NCBI RefSeq assembly: GCF_028649475.1
Contig: NZ_JAQSIP010000007.1
Coordinates: 225,238 to 289,237, forward strand
Source: Curvibacter cyanobacteriorum
Lineage (GTDB): Bacteria > Pseudomonadota > Gammaproteobacteria > Burkholderiales > Burkholderiaceae_C
Length of the DNA stretch: 64,000 nt
Direction of reading: 5' to 3'
Shown: piece by piece, positions 37,505 to 48,017 of the stretch
Layout: each line of letters begins with the position of its first letter
Position numbering within the stretch: position 1 is the first letter of the stretch
The notes under the pieces: generated by a model
What the model saw: the letters and a program-made list of their open reading frames with translations, nothing else
Told to the model about the DNA's origin: nothing
Databases searched by the model: none
Program-made: the position numbers and the translations under genes

Positions 37505-38365
37505 TCAGGCCCGCGGGGGATTGTTCACAAAGGCCTGGATGGCGTCGATCAGGGCTTGGGGTTGGTCGCGGTGGGGGGAGTGGCCGCAGTGGGGGAGTTC
37601 CAGCAGGCGGGTTTGGGGCGCGCGCTGGGCGATGCCGCGGATTTGGGCCAGGGTGCCGTAGGGGTCGTCCAGGCCCTGGATGGCGAGCACGGGGCAGGTG
37701 AGGGTGGCCAGTTCGTGTTCGATGTTCCAGCTTTCAAACTCGGGCGCAAGCCAGATGCGGTTCCAGCCCCAGAAGGCCGAGTCGACGTCTGCGTGGTAGC
37801 GCGCCAGCCCGGCCCGCAGGGGGCTGTTGGGGGCCAGGTAGGCCTGCCGGGCTTCCTCGATGCTGGCCAGCGAGAGGGGTTCGACCAGGATGTGCGGCGC
37901 CAGCACGATCACGCCCCCCAGCGCCGCGTCCGCGCGGCTGGCGTGCAGCAAGGCGATCGAGCCGCCATCGCTGTGGCCCAGCAACCAGACGGGTGGGCGG
38001 CCTTCGGTGGGGGCCACGTCCAGGGCCTGCAGCAGCGCCGGCAGCACCTCATGGGCCTGCTGGTGCAAGAAGTCGGGCGCCCAGTGTTCGTCGGCGGGGC
38101 GCGGTGTCGACTGGCCGTAGCCCGGGCGCGAGTAGACCAGCCCGCGCCAGCCCAAGGCCTGGCACAGGCGCTGCGGGAAGTCTTTCCACATCGCCACCGA
38201 GCCCAGGCCTTCGTGCAAGAACACCAGCAGCGGGGCCTGCGTTGCCTCGGTGTGCAGCCACTGCAACTCGATCTCGACCGTGCGCTCGCGCCAGCGCAGG
38301 CGCACCCGTTCAGGGCGCGCGCTGGCGCCCGCGGTGGCGGCGTGGGGGGGCGCGCTCGGGCTCAT
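37505..38365 (-). CDS. Alpha/beta hydrolase of the benzoate cluster
   Basis: 286 residues, alpha/beta-hydrolase fold: oxyanion region LLVFLHEGLGSVAMWKDFP, nucleophile elbow GHSDGG (Ser about 146), Asp in IQGLDDPYGT, His in LPHCGHSPHRDQP. No signal peptide. Its ATG overlaps the bclA stop by four bases, so it is translated with the benzoate-CoA ligase. Hydrolases of this type occur in box clusters of other Proteobacteria; a role in hydrolysing a CoA ester or a dead-end lactone/epoxide product is plausible but unproven. Confidence 0.85.
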   Translation of the reverse strand: MSPSAPPHAATAGASARPERVRLRWRERTVEIELQWLHTEATQAPLLVFLHEGLGSVAMWKDFPQRLCQALGWRGLVYSRPGYGQSTPRPADEHWAPDFLHQQAHEVLPALLQALDVAPTEGRPPVWLLGHSDGGSIALLHASRADAALGGVIVLAPHILVEPLSLASIEEARQAYLAPNSPLRAGLARYHADVDSAFWGWNRIWLAPEFESWNIEHELATLTCPVLAIQGLDDPYGTLAQIRGIAQRAPQTRLLELPHCGHSPHRDQPQALIDAIQAFVNNPPRA

Positions 38366-39933
38366 GCGCTGGCGCGCTCCCGGTCGCGCAGCTTGAAGCG
38401 CTGGATCTTGCCGGTTGCGGTTTTGGGCAACTCGGCCAGGAACTCGATCTGGCGCGGGTACTTGTAGGGCGCCAACCGGTCTTTGACGAAGGCCTTGAGC
38501 TCGGCTTCGTCGGCGTGGCAGCCGGGCTTGAGCACCACAAAGGCTTTGGTCTTGGTCAGGCCTTCGGCATCGGCCACGCCGATCACCGCCGCCTCGAGCA
38601 CGGCGCTGTGTTGCACCAGGGTGGCTTCGACCTCGAAGGGCGACACGTAGATGCCGCTGACCTTGAGCATGTCGTCGCTGCGACCCGAGTAGGTGTAGGT
38701 GCCGTCGGCGTTCTTGACGTATTTGTCGCCGCTCTTGGTCCAGGCCCCCTGGAAGGTGTCGCGCGATTTGTCGCGGTTGCCCCAGTACATCAGCGCGGCC
38801 GAGGGGCCGCGGATGTACAGGTCGCCTGGTTCGCCGTCGGGCACGGGGCCACCTTGCTCATCGCGCAGCTCGACCTCGTAGCCTGGCACGGGCGTGCCGG
38901 TGGTGCCGTAGCGCACCTGGCCGGGGCGGTTGGACAGAAAGATGTGCAGCATCTCGGTGGAGCCAATGCCGTCGATGATCTCCACCCCGTAGTGGCGGGT
39001 GAAACGCTCGCCGATGTCGGCTGGCAGGGCCTCGCCCGCCGACGAGGCCAGGCGCAGCGACACCTGACCCCGGGCCGGCAGCTTGGGCGAGCTCAGCATG
39101 CCGGCAAACCCGGTGGGGGCGCCAAAGAACACGGTGGGTTGGTGCTGCACCCAGCGCTGGAAGGTGGCGTCGGGCGTGGGCCGTTCGGCCATCAGCACGG
39201 TGGTGGCGCCCACGCTCAGCGGGAAGCTCAGCGCGTTGCCCAGGCCGTAGGCGAAAAACAGCTTGGCGGCCGAGAAGCAGATGTCCTGTTCGGTCAGGCC
39301 CAGCACCGGGCCGGCGTACAACTCGGCGGTCCAGTAGGGGTTGGCGTGGGTGTGCAGCGCCCCCTTGGGGCGGCCGGTGGAGCCCGAGGAGTAGAGCCAG
39401 AAGCCCGGGTCGTCCGGCCCGGTGCTGGCGGCCGCGGCCGCCGGGTGGCCTTGCTGCAAAAACTGTTCGAACTCGCCCGCGCCCTCGGGCAGGGGGCCTG
39501 TGGGGCGCGACACGATCAGGCTCTTGACCTCGTGGCTGGCCAGGGCCAACGCCGATTGCAGGGTGGGCAGCAGCGCGGCCGACACCAGCACCGCCTGGGC
39601 CCGGCTGTGCGCCAGCATGTAGGCGTAGTCGTCGGGGGTCAGCAGGGTGTTGACGGCCACCGGCACGACGCCCGCGTGCAGCGCGCCCAGAAAGGCCACC
39701 GGCCAGTCGTTGCAGTCGTGCATCAGCAGCAGCACGCGTTCCTCGCGGTGCACGCCGCAGGCGCGCAGGGCCGAGCCCAGGCGCCGGATGCGCTCGGCGA
39801 GCTGGCCGTAGCTCAGCGTGCCCAGGTCGTCGATGAAGGCCACCTTGTCGGCGCGGCGCCCATTGCGCTCGATCAGGTGCTGGGCAAAGTTGAAGACGGG
39901 TCCGGGCGGGGGAACAGCGTGGTGGGGTGTCAA
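38362..39933 (-). CDS. bclA: Benzoate-CoA ligase
   Basis: 523-residue adenylate-forming enzyme converting benzoate, ATP and CoA to benzoyl-CoA, the entry step of the box pathway. Motifs: YSSGSTGRPKGALHTH (P-loop), YGLGNALSFPLSVGATTVL and FFGAPTGFAGML (aryl pocket, typical of the benzoate/4-hydroxybenzoate ligases), DGIGSTEMLHIFLSNRPG, SGRSDDMLKVSGIYVSPFEVE, and the C-terminal catalytic Lys in KTATGKIQRF. The start is a TTG with AGGAG seven bases upstream, more convincing than any internal ATG. Located 79 bp after boxD. Chain and ring specificity cannot be fixed, but the context is decisive. Confidence 0.95.
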   Translation of the reverse strand: MTPHHAVPPPGPVFNFAQHLIERNGRRADKVAFIDDLGTLSYGQLAERIRRLGSALRACGVHREERVLLLMHDCNDWPVAFLGALHAGVVPVAVNTLLTPDDYAYMLAHSRAQAVLVSAALLPTLQSALALASHEVKSLIVSRPTGPLPEGAGEFEQFLQQGHPAAAAASTGPDDPGFWLYSSGSTGRPKGALHTHANPYWTAELYAGPVLGLTEQDICFSAAKLFFAYGLGNALSFPLSVGATTVLMAERPTPDATFQRWVQHQPTVFFGAPTGFAGMLSSPKLPARGQVSLRLASSAGEALPADIGERFTRHYGVEIIDGIGSTEMLHIFLSNRPGQVRYGTTGTPVPGYEVELRDEQGGPVPDGEPGDLYIRGPSAALMYWGNRDKSRDTFQGAWTKSGDKYVKNADGTYTYSGRSDDMLKVSGIYVSPFEVEATLVQHSAVLEAAVIGVADAEGLTKTKAFVVLKPGCHADEAELKAFVKDRLAPYKYPRQIEFLAELPKTATGKIQRFKLRDRERASA

Positions 39934-40012
39934 GGCGGGTCTCCTGTTGGTTTTATGGTGAGCCTGTCGGACGGCTGAGGCCGGGGGGCGCGGGGCGAGG
40001 GCGGCGCGGGCC

Positions 40013-41554
40013 TCAGAGCCCGGTCAGCACGGGCGTGGCGGCCTGCACCGCGCTGCGCCGGTGGTAGAAGCCCAGGGCGCGCAGGCCGCCCAGTTCTTCG
40101 CCGCCGCCCGCGCGGCCCGGGCCGCCGTGCAGGGACTGCGGCATCACATTGCCGTGGCCGGTGTGCAGGGCCGCGACATCGGGCGAGATCACATGCACGC
40201 GGCCATGGCTGTCGCTCAGGTCCAGCGCCGCCTGGCGCAGCGCCTCGGCGTCCTGGCCGTAGACCGAGGCCACCAGCGACCCCTGGCCGCGGCGCACCAG
40301 GTCCAGGCCCTGGGACAGCGTGCCGTAGGGCAGCAGCGTGGCGACCGGGCCGAAGACCTCGGTGTCGTGCAGCACGGCCGGGCTTGCGTCGCGGCTGCCC
40401 AGCAGGGTGGGGCCCACGCAGCAGGCCACGGCCGGGTCGGCGTCGATCAAGGCGTGCTGGGCGCCGTCGTGCAGCACCTGGGCCTGGGTCTGGAGTTGCG
40501 CCAGGCCGGCTTGCACGGCCTCGAACTGGCTGCGGCTGACCAGGGCCCCCATGCGCACGGCCTCGTGGCGCGGGTTGCCCACGGTGGTCTTGGCCAGGCG
40601 GGCGCTGATGGCCTGGGCGGCCCGCTCGTACAGCGCATCGGGCACGAACACGCGGCGGATGGCGGTGCACTTCTGACCCGACTTGACGGTCATTTCGCGG
40701 GCCACTTCCTTGGCCAGCAGGTCCAGCGCTTCGTCACCGGCATCGGGCAGCAGCAGGGCCGAGTTGACGCTGTCGGCCTCGATGTTGGTGCGCACCGAGC
40801 GCTCGGCCACGGCGGCGTGGCGGCGGATCAGCCCCGCGGTGTCGGCCGAGCCCGTGAAGCTCAGCACGTCGAACGGGGACAGCGCGTCCAGCAGGCCGGC
40901 CGAGCTGCCGCACACCACCGACAGCGCGCCCGGCGGGAAGATGCCTGCATTGACCACGTCCTGCACCATGCGCTGGGTCAGCCAGGCCGTGGCGGTGGCC
41001 GGCTTGACCACCACGGGCACGCCCGACAGCAGCGCTGGCGCGGCTTTCTCCCACAGGCCCCAACTGGGGAAGTTGAAGGCGTTGATGAACAGCGCCAGCC
41101 CGCGGGTCGGGCTCAGCACATGCTGCGACTGGAACAGCGGGTCCTTGCCCAGGCGCACGCGGTCGCCATCCAGCAGGTGGTGGCGGTCCCCCAGGCCCTG
41201 GCCCAGCTTGGCGTAGGTGCTCAGCGTGAAGATGCCGCCGTCGATGTCCACCGCCGAGTCGTTCTTGACTGTGCCACTGTTGGCGGTGGCGATCGCATAG
41301 TAAGCCTCGCGGTGGCTTTGCAGCACCTGCGCCGCCTGGGCCAGCAACTCGGCCCGTTGCGCATAGCTCAGTGCGCGCAGCGCCGGGCCCGCCTGTTGGC
41401 GGGCGTGGGCAAAGCCCGCGGCGAGGTCCAGGCCGGTGGCGTCCACGCGCACCAGGGGGGTGCCCAGCACCGGGTCCAGCAAGGTGCTGCCCTGGCCTTG
41501 GCCGTGGTGCCATTGGCCGCCCAGGTGGTTGGGCAGCAGTTCGATTGTGCTCAT
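40013..41554 (-). CDS. boxD: 3,4-dehydroadipyl-CoA semialdehyde dehydrogenase
   Basis: 513-residue aldehyde dehydrogenase acting on the ring-opened product of BoxC, yielding 3,4-dehydroadipyl-CoA for beta-oxidation. ALDH features: [32 protein letters not shown], the [11 protein letters not shown] cofactor region, [16 protein letters not shown], and the catalytic Cys in [14 protein letters not shown]. The conserved C-terminal region [29 protein letters not shown] is shared with PaaZ/BoxD-type dehydrogenases but there is no hydratase domain. Its ATG overlaps the DUF4863 stop by four bases. Confidence 0.94.
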   Translation of the reverse strand: MSTIELLPNHLGGQWHHGQGQGSTLLDPVLGTPLVRVDATGLDLAAGFAHARQQAGPALRALSYAQRAELLAQAAQVLQSHREAYYAIATANSGTVKNDSAVDIDGGIFTLSTYAKLGQGLGDRHHLLDGDRVRLGKDPLFQSQHVLSPTRGLALFINAFNFPSWGLWEKAAPALLSGVPVVVKPATATAWLTQRMVQDVVNAGIFPPGALSVVCGSSAGLLDALSPFDVLSFTGSADTAGLIRRHAAVAERSVRTNIEADSVNSALLLPDAGDEALDLLAKEVAREMTVKSGQKCTAIRRVFVPDALYERAAQAISARLAKTTVGNPRHEAVRMGALVSRSQFEAVQAGLAQLQTQAQVLHDGAQHALIDADPAVACCVGPTLLGSRDASPAVLHDTEVFGPVATLLPYGTLSQGLDLVRRGQGSLVASVYGQDAEALRQAALDLSDSHGRVHVISPDVAALHTGHGNVMPQSLHGGPGRAGGGEELGGLRALGFYHRRSAVQAATPVLTGL

Positions 41555-42036
41555 GCGTCGGCTTTCGGTTGGGTGCGGGTGAAATCAATGCGGCCCTCGG
41601 GCAGCAGGTACAGCACCAGGGCGCGGCCCTGGCTCACGGTGGGGCGGTGGGCGCTGCCCGGTGGGCAGACCAGCCAGCCGGCGGGGCGGCCGTCGAACAG
41701 GGCGTCGCCGTCGATGGGCATGATCAGATCGATCTCGCCCAGTGGGTGGCTGTGGTGGGGGCCCGCGATGTCCTGCATGTCCACCACATCGACCGAGAAG
41801 CCCTGCAGGTCCTCGGCGGGCTTGAAAATACGCCCGTAGCGGATGCCGCCGCCTTCGCGCTCGCACAGCCAGCCTTCGGCGACGCCGCGCAGGCAATCGG
41901 CGCGCAGCGCCTGGTAGCTGGCGCTGTGCACGCCGTGCTCGGCATTGAGCCACTGGTCCAGCGCGGCATCGAGGGGGCGCTGGCCAATCTGGGCGGTCAG
42001 GCGCGCCAGGTTTTGGCGGAAGGTGTTTTGTGACAC
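41551..42036 (-). CDS. DUF4863 family protein of the box cluster
   Basis: 161 residues. C-terminal half resembles a cupin-like barrel (DIAGPHHSHPLGEIDLIMPIDGDALFDGRPAGWLVCPPGSAHRPTVSQGRALVLYLLPEGRIDF) with a possible metal-binding His pair. The start is a GTG (VSQNTFRQNL) with GGAGG seven bases upstream; the upstream in-frame ATG at 42096 overlaps a putative operator and has no ribosome site. First gene of the leftward box arm, followed by boxD through an ATGA overlap. Seen in box clusters of other Betaproteobacteria; biochemical role unknown, perhaps binding a pathway CoA ester or intermediate. Confidence 0.82.
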   Translation of the reverse strand: MSQNTFRQNLARLTAQIGQRPLDAALDQWLNAEHGVHSASYQALRADCLRGVAEGWLCEREGGGIRYGRIFKPAEDLQGFSVDVVDMQDIAGPHHSHPLGEIDLIMPIDGDALFDGRPAGWLVCPPGSAHRPTVSQGRALVLYLLPEGRIDFTRTQPKADA

Positions 42037-42091
42037 AGTCGGGCCTCCATTTGACAGGCAGGCTTGCGTGTCCAGGGGTGGTGAAGTATTG

Positions 42092-42132
42092 TGCATGTTG
42101 CGAAGGCTAATGCCACCCCCATCCGTCGTCAA
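42092..42132 (-). promoter_or_regulatory. Leftward box promoter with TGCA operator
   Basis: On the minus strand TTGACG (42132-42127), 17 bp and TAGCCT (42109-42104) form a candidate promoter for the DUF4863-boxD-bclA arm. Just downstream lies ATGCACAATACTT, containing TGCA at 42092-42095 and matching the ATGCACTATTT motif upstream of boxC. A further TGCA overlaps the boxR start codon (42175-42178). BoxR/BzdR regulators recognise TGCA-containing sites, so this is the likely operator region. Confidence 0.6.
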
Positions 42133-42173
42133 GCAATATAGTTCATAAAACCGGGTTTACCCGTAGCATCAAC

Positions 42174-43103
42174 ATGCAAGAATCTCTCAACCCTGTGACA
42201 GCAGGGCCTGTGGCTGAGGCCGAGGAGCGGCATGCCGCCTTGGTGGCGCTGGGCGAGCGTGTGCGCGCCCTGCGGGCCCGCCGTGGCATGACGCGCAAGG
42301 CCGTGGCCTTGGCGGCCGACGTGTCCGAGCGCCACCTCGCCAACCTCGAGTACGGCACCGGCAACGCCTCATTCCTGGTGTTGCAGCAGGTGGCGGCGGC
42401 CCTGCAGTGCTCGATGGCCGAGCTGATTGGCGACGTCACCGCGTCCTCGCCCGAATGGGTGCTGATCCGCGAGTTGCTGGCCCATTGCGACGAGGCCACG
42501 CTGCGCCGTGTGCGGATCGCCGTGGCCGACATGCTGGGCGGTGGTGGCGTCAGTGGCAAGCCCTTGGGGGCGGCCTGGCCGCGCGTGGCCCTGGTGGGTT
42601 TGCGCGGTGCCGGCAAGTCCACGCTGGGCCAGATGCTGGCCGACGACCTCGAATACCCGTTTGTGGAGCTGAGCCGCGAGATCGAAAAGTTCGCGGGTTG
42701 CAGCATCTCCGAGATCCAGGGCTTGTACGGCATGAATGCCTACCGCCGCTACGAGCGCCGGGCCCTCGAAGAGGCGATTCAGATCTACCCCGAAGCCGTG
42801 ATCGCCACCCCGGGCGGCTTGGTGTCGGACGCGGCCACCTTCAATTTGCTGCTGTCGCACTGCACCACGGTCTGGTTGCAGGCCGACCCCGAGGACCACA
42901 TGCAGCGGGTGGCCGCGCAGGGCGATTTGCGGCCGATGGCCGCCAGTGCCGAGGCCATGGGGGACCTGCGCCAGATCCTGGCCGGTCGCTCGGCGTTCTA
43001 TTCCAAGGCTGATTTGCGGCTGGACACCAGTTCGCAGCCGCTGCAAGCCACATTTGAGTTGTTGCGGGCCCAGGTGCGGGAGGCCTTGAAGCTGCCCTTG
43101 TGA
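42174..43103 (+). CDS. boxR: BoxR/BzdR-type benzoyl-CoA-responsive transcriptional repressor
   Basis: 309 residues in two domains: an XRE-type helix-turn-helix (about 25-85, RVRALRARRGMTRKAVALAADVSERHLANLEYGTGNAS) and a C-terminal shikimate-kinase-like domain (about 135-305) with the P-loop GLRGAGKSTLGQML, EYPFVELSREIEKFAGCSISEI and RRYERRALEEAI. In BzdR/BoxR the kinase-like domain binds benzoyl-CoA, which releases DNA. It is transcribed towards boxC and divergently from the DUF4863-boxD-bclA arm, so it can control both. A TGCA operator element overlaps its start codon, consistent with autoregulation. Confidence 0.93.
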   Translation: MQESLNPVTAGPVAEAEERHAALVALGERVRALRARRGMTRKAVALAADVSERHLANLEYGTGNASFLVLQQVAAALQCSMAELIGDVTASSPEWVLIRELLAHCDEATLRRVRIAVADMLGGGGVSGKPLGAAWPRVALVGLRGAGKSTLGQMLADDLEYPFVELSREIEKFAGCSISEIQGLYGMNAYRRYERRALEEAIQIYPEAVIATPGGLVSDAATFNLLLSHCTTVWLQADPEDHMQRVAAQGDLRPMAASAEAMGDLRQILAGRSAFYSKADLRLDTSSQPLQATFELLRAQVREALKLPL

Positions 43104-43118
43104 TCTCCGAACAGGAAA

Positions 43119-43186
43119 TTTAGTGCATGTGCTTGACGCAGTTTAGTGCATGACATAAACTGCATTCGCCTGCAAAGAATGCACTA
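43119..43186 (+). promoter_or_regulatory. boxC promoter overlapped by TGCA operators
   Basis: The 109-bp boxR-boxC gap contains five TGCA sites (43124, 43147, 43161, 43171, 43180). TTTAGTGCATG occurs twice, exactly, at 43119-43129 and 43142-43152 (23 bp apart), and an inverted ATGCACTA at 43179-43186. A sigma-70 promoter, TTGACG (43133-43138), 17 bp, TAAACT (43156-43161), is interleaved with these repeats. The arrangement suits repression by BoxR and induction by benzoyl-CoA. Confidence 0.75.
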
Positions 43187-43212
43187 TTTTTCCACACCGC
43201 CGGAGACACCCC

Positions 43213-44874
43213 ATGAGCCACGCTGCGCCCCGTGTTGATTACCAGACCCACCCGTCCCAGTACCGCCACTGGAAGCTCAGTTTTGACGGCGCCATTGCCA
43301 CGCTGACCGCTGATTTTGACGAGAACGGTGGCCTGGCCCCGGGCTACAAGCTCAAGCTCAACAGCTACGACCTGGGGGTGGACATCGAGCTCAACGACGC
43401 CATCAACCGCATCCGCTTCGAACACCCCGAAGTGCGCACCGTGGTGGTCACCAGCGCCAAGGAAAAGGTGTTCTGCTCGGGTGCCAACATCTTCATGCTG
43501 GGCGTCTCCAGCCACGGCTGGAAGGTGAACTTCTGCAAGTTCACCAACGAAACCCGCAACGGCCTAGAAGACTCTTCCAAGCACAGCGGCCTGAAGTTCC
43601 TGGCGGCGGTCAATGGCGCCTGTGCCGGTGGGGGCTACGAACTGGCCCTGGCCTGTGACGAAATCATCCTGGTCGACGACCGCTCCAGCGCCGTCAGCCT
43701 GCCCGAGGTGCCGCTGCTGGGCGTGCTGCCCGGCACCGGCGGCCTGACCCGCGTGACCGACAAGCGCCATGTGCGCCACGACCTGGCCGACATCTTCTGC
43801 ACCACCACCGAGGGCGTGCGCGGCCAGAAGGCCAAGGACTGGCGCCTGGTCGACGACATCGCCAAGCCCGCGGTGTTTGCCCAGAAGGTGCGTGAGCGTG
43901 CCCTGCAACTGGCCGAACAAAGCGACCGCCCCGCCGATGGCCGTGGCGTCACGCTGACCCCGCTGCAGCGCAGCGTCGAGGCCGATGCGCTGCACTACGG
44001 GCATGTCAGCGTGGCCATCGACCGCGCCAAGCGCACCGCCACCTTCGTGGTCAAGGCGCCCACCGGTGCCCAGCCCAGCGATGTGACCGGCATCGAGGCC
44101 GCCGGCGCCGCCTGGTACCCGCTGGCCCTGGCGCGCGAACTCGAGGACGCCATCCTGTCGATGCGCACCAACGAGCTCGACATCGGCACTTGGCTCATCA
44201 CCACCCAGGGTGACGCCGCCGCCGTGCTGGCCATGGACGCGGTGTTGGTGGCCCACGCCCAGCACTGGCTGGTGCGCGAAACCATCGGCCTGCTGCGCCG
44301 CACCTTCAGCCGCCTCGATGTGTCGAGCCGCAGCCTGTTCGCGCTGATCGAGCCGGGCTCCTGCTTTGCCGGCACCTTCCTCGAGCTGGCCCTGGCCTGC
44401 GACCGCAGCTACCACCTGGCCCTGCCCGACGACGAAGCGCGTGCGCCCAAGATCATGGTCGGCGAAACCAATTTCGGCTTCTACCCCATGGTCACCGGCC
44501 AAAGCCGCCTGGGTCGCCGCTTCTACGACGAGGCCGCCCCGATGGACGCCGTGCGGGCTGCCGCAGGGCAGGCGCTTGACGCCGACGCCGCCTACGCGCT
44601 GGGCCTGGTCACCTTGAACCCCGACGACATCGATTGGGCCGACGAAGTGCGCATCGTGATCGAGGAGCGCGTGGCCATGTCGCCCGACGCCCTGACCGGC
44701 ATGGAAGCCAATCTGCGCTTCAACGGCCCCGAGAACATGTTCACCCGCATCTTCGGCCGCCTCACCGCCTGGCAGAACTGGATCTTCCAGCGCCCCAACG
44801 CGGTGGGCGAACAAGGCGCCCTCAAGGTCTACGGCAAGGGCAACAAGGCGGCCTTCGACTGGAACCGCGTGTGA
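43213..44874 (+). CDS. boxC: Benzoyl-CoA-dihydrodiol lyase BoxC (2,3-epoxybenzoyl-CoA dihydrolase)
   Basis: 553-residue crotonase-superfamily enzyme that hydrolytically opens the ring of 2,3-epoxybenzoyl-CoA, releasing formate and 3,4-dehydroadipyl-CoA semialdehyde. Two crotonase-like regions are visible: the first with VFCSGANIFMLGVSSHGWKVNFCKFTNETRNG and NGACAGGGYELALACDEIILVDD, the second with LFALIEPGSCFAGTFLELALACDRSY. The length (about 550) is typical of BoxC and twice that of simple hydratases. The ATG has GGAG seven bases upstream. First gene of the boxC-boxB-boxA-MaoC arm. Confidence 0.96.
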   Translation: MSHAAPRVDYQTHPSQYRHWKLSFDGAIATLTADFDENGGLAPGYKLKLNSYDLGVDIELNDAINRIRFEHPEVRTVVVTSAKEKVFCSGANIFMLGVSSHGWKVNFCKFTNETRNGLEDSSKHSGLKFLAAVNGACAGGGYELALACDEIILVDDRSSAVSLPEVPLLGVLPGTGGLTRVTDKRHVRHDLADIFCTTTEGVRGQKAKDWRLVDDIAKPAVFAQKVRERALQLAEQSDRPADGRGVTLTPLQRSVEADALHYGHVSVAIDRAKRTATFVVKAPTGAQPSDVTGIEAAGAAWYPLALARELEDAILSMRTNELDIGTWLITTQGDAAAVLAMDAVLVAHAQHWLVRETIGLLRRTFSRLDVSSRSLFALIEPGSCFAGTFLELALACDRSYHLALPDDEARAPKIMVGETNFGFYPMVTGQSRLGRRFYDEAAPMDAVRAAAGQALDADAAYALGLVTLNPDDIDWADEVRIVIEERVAMSPDALTGMEANLRFNGPENMFTRIFGRLTAWQNWIFQRPNAVGEQGALKVYGKGNKAAFDWNRV

Positions 44875-44977
44875 GCGGCGCCGTCATCCACTGACACCAG
44901 GTTGTGCGGCGCGGATCAGGGTGGCGCGCCGCAACCCCAGTTCTTCCACCGAAATTCGTCTTATCACGGAGACATCC

Positions 44978-46405
<1,428 letters not shown>

Positions 46406-46640
46406 GCCCCCACGGTCGTGCACTGCGTGTCACTCCCTGCCCCCCAAGGGGGCCCCAGCCGCCTTGGGGCGGCCCGGCGGCGGCTGGAGCTAGCCCCCAC
46501 GGTCGTGCGGGGCGTGTCACGCACTGCCTCCCAAGGGGGGCCCAGCCGCCTTGGGGCGGCCCGGCGGCGGCTGGAGCTAGCCCCCACGGTCGTGCAGGGC
46601 GTGTCACGCACTGCCTTCCAAGGGGTGGGTGATGCGCCTC
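46406..46640. repeat. 87-bp tandem repeat array inside the box operon
   Basis: Units start at 46406, 46493 and 46580 with GCCCCCACGGTCGTGC, period 87 bp; the third is truncated near 46640. Each full unit carries the inverted pair CCCCAAGG / CCTTGGGG and ends with GGCGGCTGGAGCTA. It is homologous to the 88-bp units at 9127-9457. It begins right after the boxB stop codon, and about 100 bp of non-repeat sequence with no recognised feature follows before boxA. Confidence 0.85.
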
Positions 46641-46743
46641 GGGCCCGCTGCGGCGTGCCCGCACCCGGGTGAACCCGCTTGTCAGCCCCTCTGTTTCCCT
46701 TGACCCTAGCCCTCAAGCCCCACTTACCCCGTCGAGACAAGCC

Positions 46744-48015
46744 ATGGACCTGAGCGAACCCCAAGTCATCCGCCAGCACCTGATCGACCCCGAGATCTGC
46801 ATCCGCTGCAACACCTGTGAGGCCACCTGCCCGGTGGGGGCCATCACGCACGATTCGCGCAACTACGTGGTCGATGCCGACAAGTGCAACCTCTGCATGG
46901 CCTGTGTGCCGCCGTGCCCCACCGGTTCGATTGACAACTGGCGCGACATGCCGCGCCAGCTCGCGTATTCCCCCGAGGTCCAACTGACCTGGGACAGCCT
47001 GCCGCCCGAACTGAGCCCCGAGCAACTCGCGGCCGCCGCGGGCGGGGCCCCCGCGCCCGAAGCCGCCGCCACGCCGCAGGCGGTGTCGGCCCCCGAGGGC
47101 GAGCGTTTCAACAGCGCCCAATACGGCGCCACGGTGCCGCCGTGGTCGGCCGCCCACGCCTACACCAACCTCTATGGCCCCAAGGCGGCCGAGAAGCACG
47201 TCACCGCCACCGTGGTCGGCAATGTGCGCGTGACCGAGGTGGGCCGCGACTACGACACCCACCATGTGGTGCTGGACTTTGGCCAGATGCCGTTCCCGGT
47301 GCTCGAGGGCCAGTCGATTGGTGTGCTGCCCCCGGGGGTGGATGCGCAAGGCCGCCCGCACCATGCGCGCCAATACAGCATCGCCAGCCCGCGCAACGGC
47401 GAGCGGCCCGGCTACAACAACCTGTCCCTGACCATCAAGCGCGTGCTGCAAGACCCGCAAGGCCAGCCGGTGCGCGGCGTGGCCAGCAACTACATGTGCG
47501 ACCTGCAGGTCGGTGACAAGGTGCAGGTGATTGGGCCGTTTGGCGCCAGTTTCCTGATGCCCAACCACCCGCGCTCGAACATCGTGATGATTTGCACCGG
47601 CACCGGCAGCGCACCGATGCGCGCGATGACCGAATGGCGCCGGCGCCTGCGCCAGTCGGGCAAGTTCGAGGGCGGCAAGCTGATGCTGTTTTTCGGCGCC
47701 CGCACGCCCGAAGAGCTGCCGTACTTCGGCCCGTTGCAGAACCTGCCCAAGGACTTCATCGACATCAACTTCGCGTTCTCGCGCCAGCCCCAGAGCCCCA
47801 AGACCTATGTGCAGGACTTGATCCGCCAGCGCGCGGCCGACCTGGCGCCGCTGCTGGCCGACCCCAACACCTTCTTCTACGTTTGCGGCCTCAAGAGCAT
47901 GGAAGAGGGCGTCGTGCTGGCGCTGCGCGATGTGGCCCAGCAGGCGGGCCTGTCCTGGGACACGCTGGGCCCGGCGCTGCGCCAAGGCGGTCGCCTGCAC
48001 CTGGAGACCTACTGA
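46744..48015 (+). CDS. boxA: Benzoyl-CoA epoxidase reductase subunit BoxA
   Basis: 423-residue NADPH-dependent reductase of the BoxAB system. Two ferredoxin-type 4Fe-4S motifs at the N-terminus ([28 protein letters not shown]), an Ala/Pro linker (about 95-120), then a ferredoxin-NADP reductase module: FAD motif [18 protein letters not shown] region [16 protein letters not shown], and C-terminal [19 protein letters not shown]. Start at [22 protein letters not shown] chosen from the family; an in-frame GTG 25 codons upstream is possible. Separated from boxB by the tandem repeat array but still co-oriented; three bases precede the next gene. Confidence 0.95.
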   Translation: MDLSEPQVIRQHLIDPEICIRCNTCEATCPVGAITHDSRNYVVDADKCNLCMACVPPCPTGSIDNWRDMPRQLAYSPEVQLTWDSLPPELSPEQLAAAAGGAPAPEAAATPQAVSAPEGERFNSAQYGATVPPWSAAHAYTNLYGPKAAEKHVTATVVGNVRVTEVGRDYDTHHVVLDFGQMPFPVLEGQSIGVLPPGVDAQGRPHHARQYSIASPRNGERPGYNNLSLTIKRVLQDPQGQPVRGVASNYMCDLQVGDKVQVIGPFGASFLMPNHPRSNIVMICTGTGSAPMRAMTEWRRRLRQSGKFEGGKLMLFFGARTPEELPYFGPLQNLPKDFIDINFAFSRQPQSPKTYVQDLIRQRAADLAPLLADPNTFFYVCGLKSMEEGVVLALRDVAQQAGLSWDTLGPALRQGGRLHLETY

Positions 48016-48017
48016 GC

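Noticed and set aside
42037..42096. Upstream ATG start for the DUF4863 gene
   Set aside because: No ribosome site; it overlaps a TGCA operator and lies at the probable transcription start. The GTG at 42036 has GGAGG at ideal distance.
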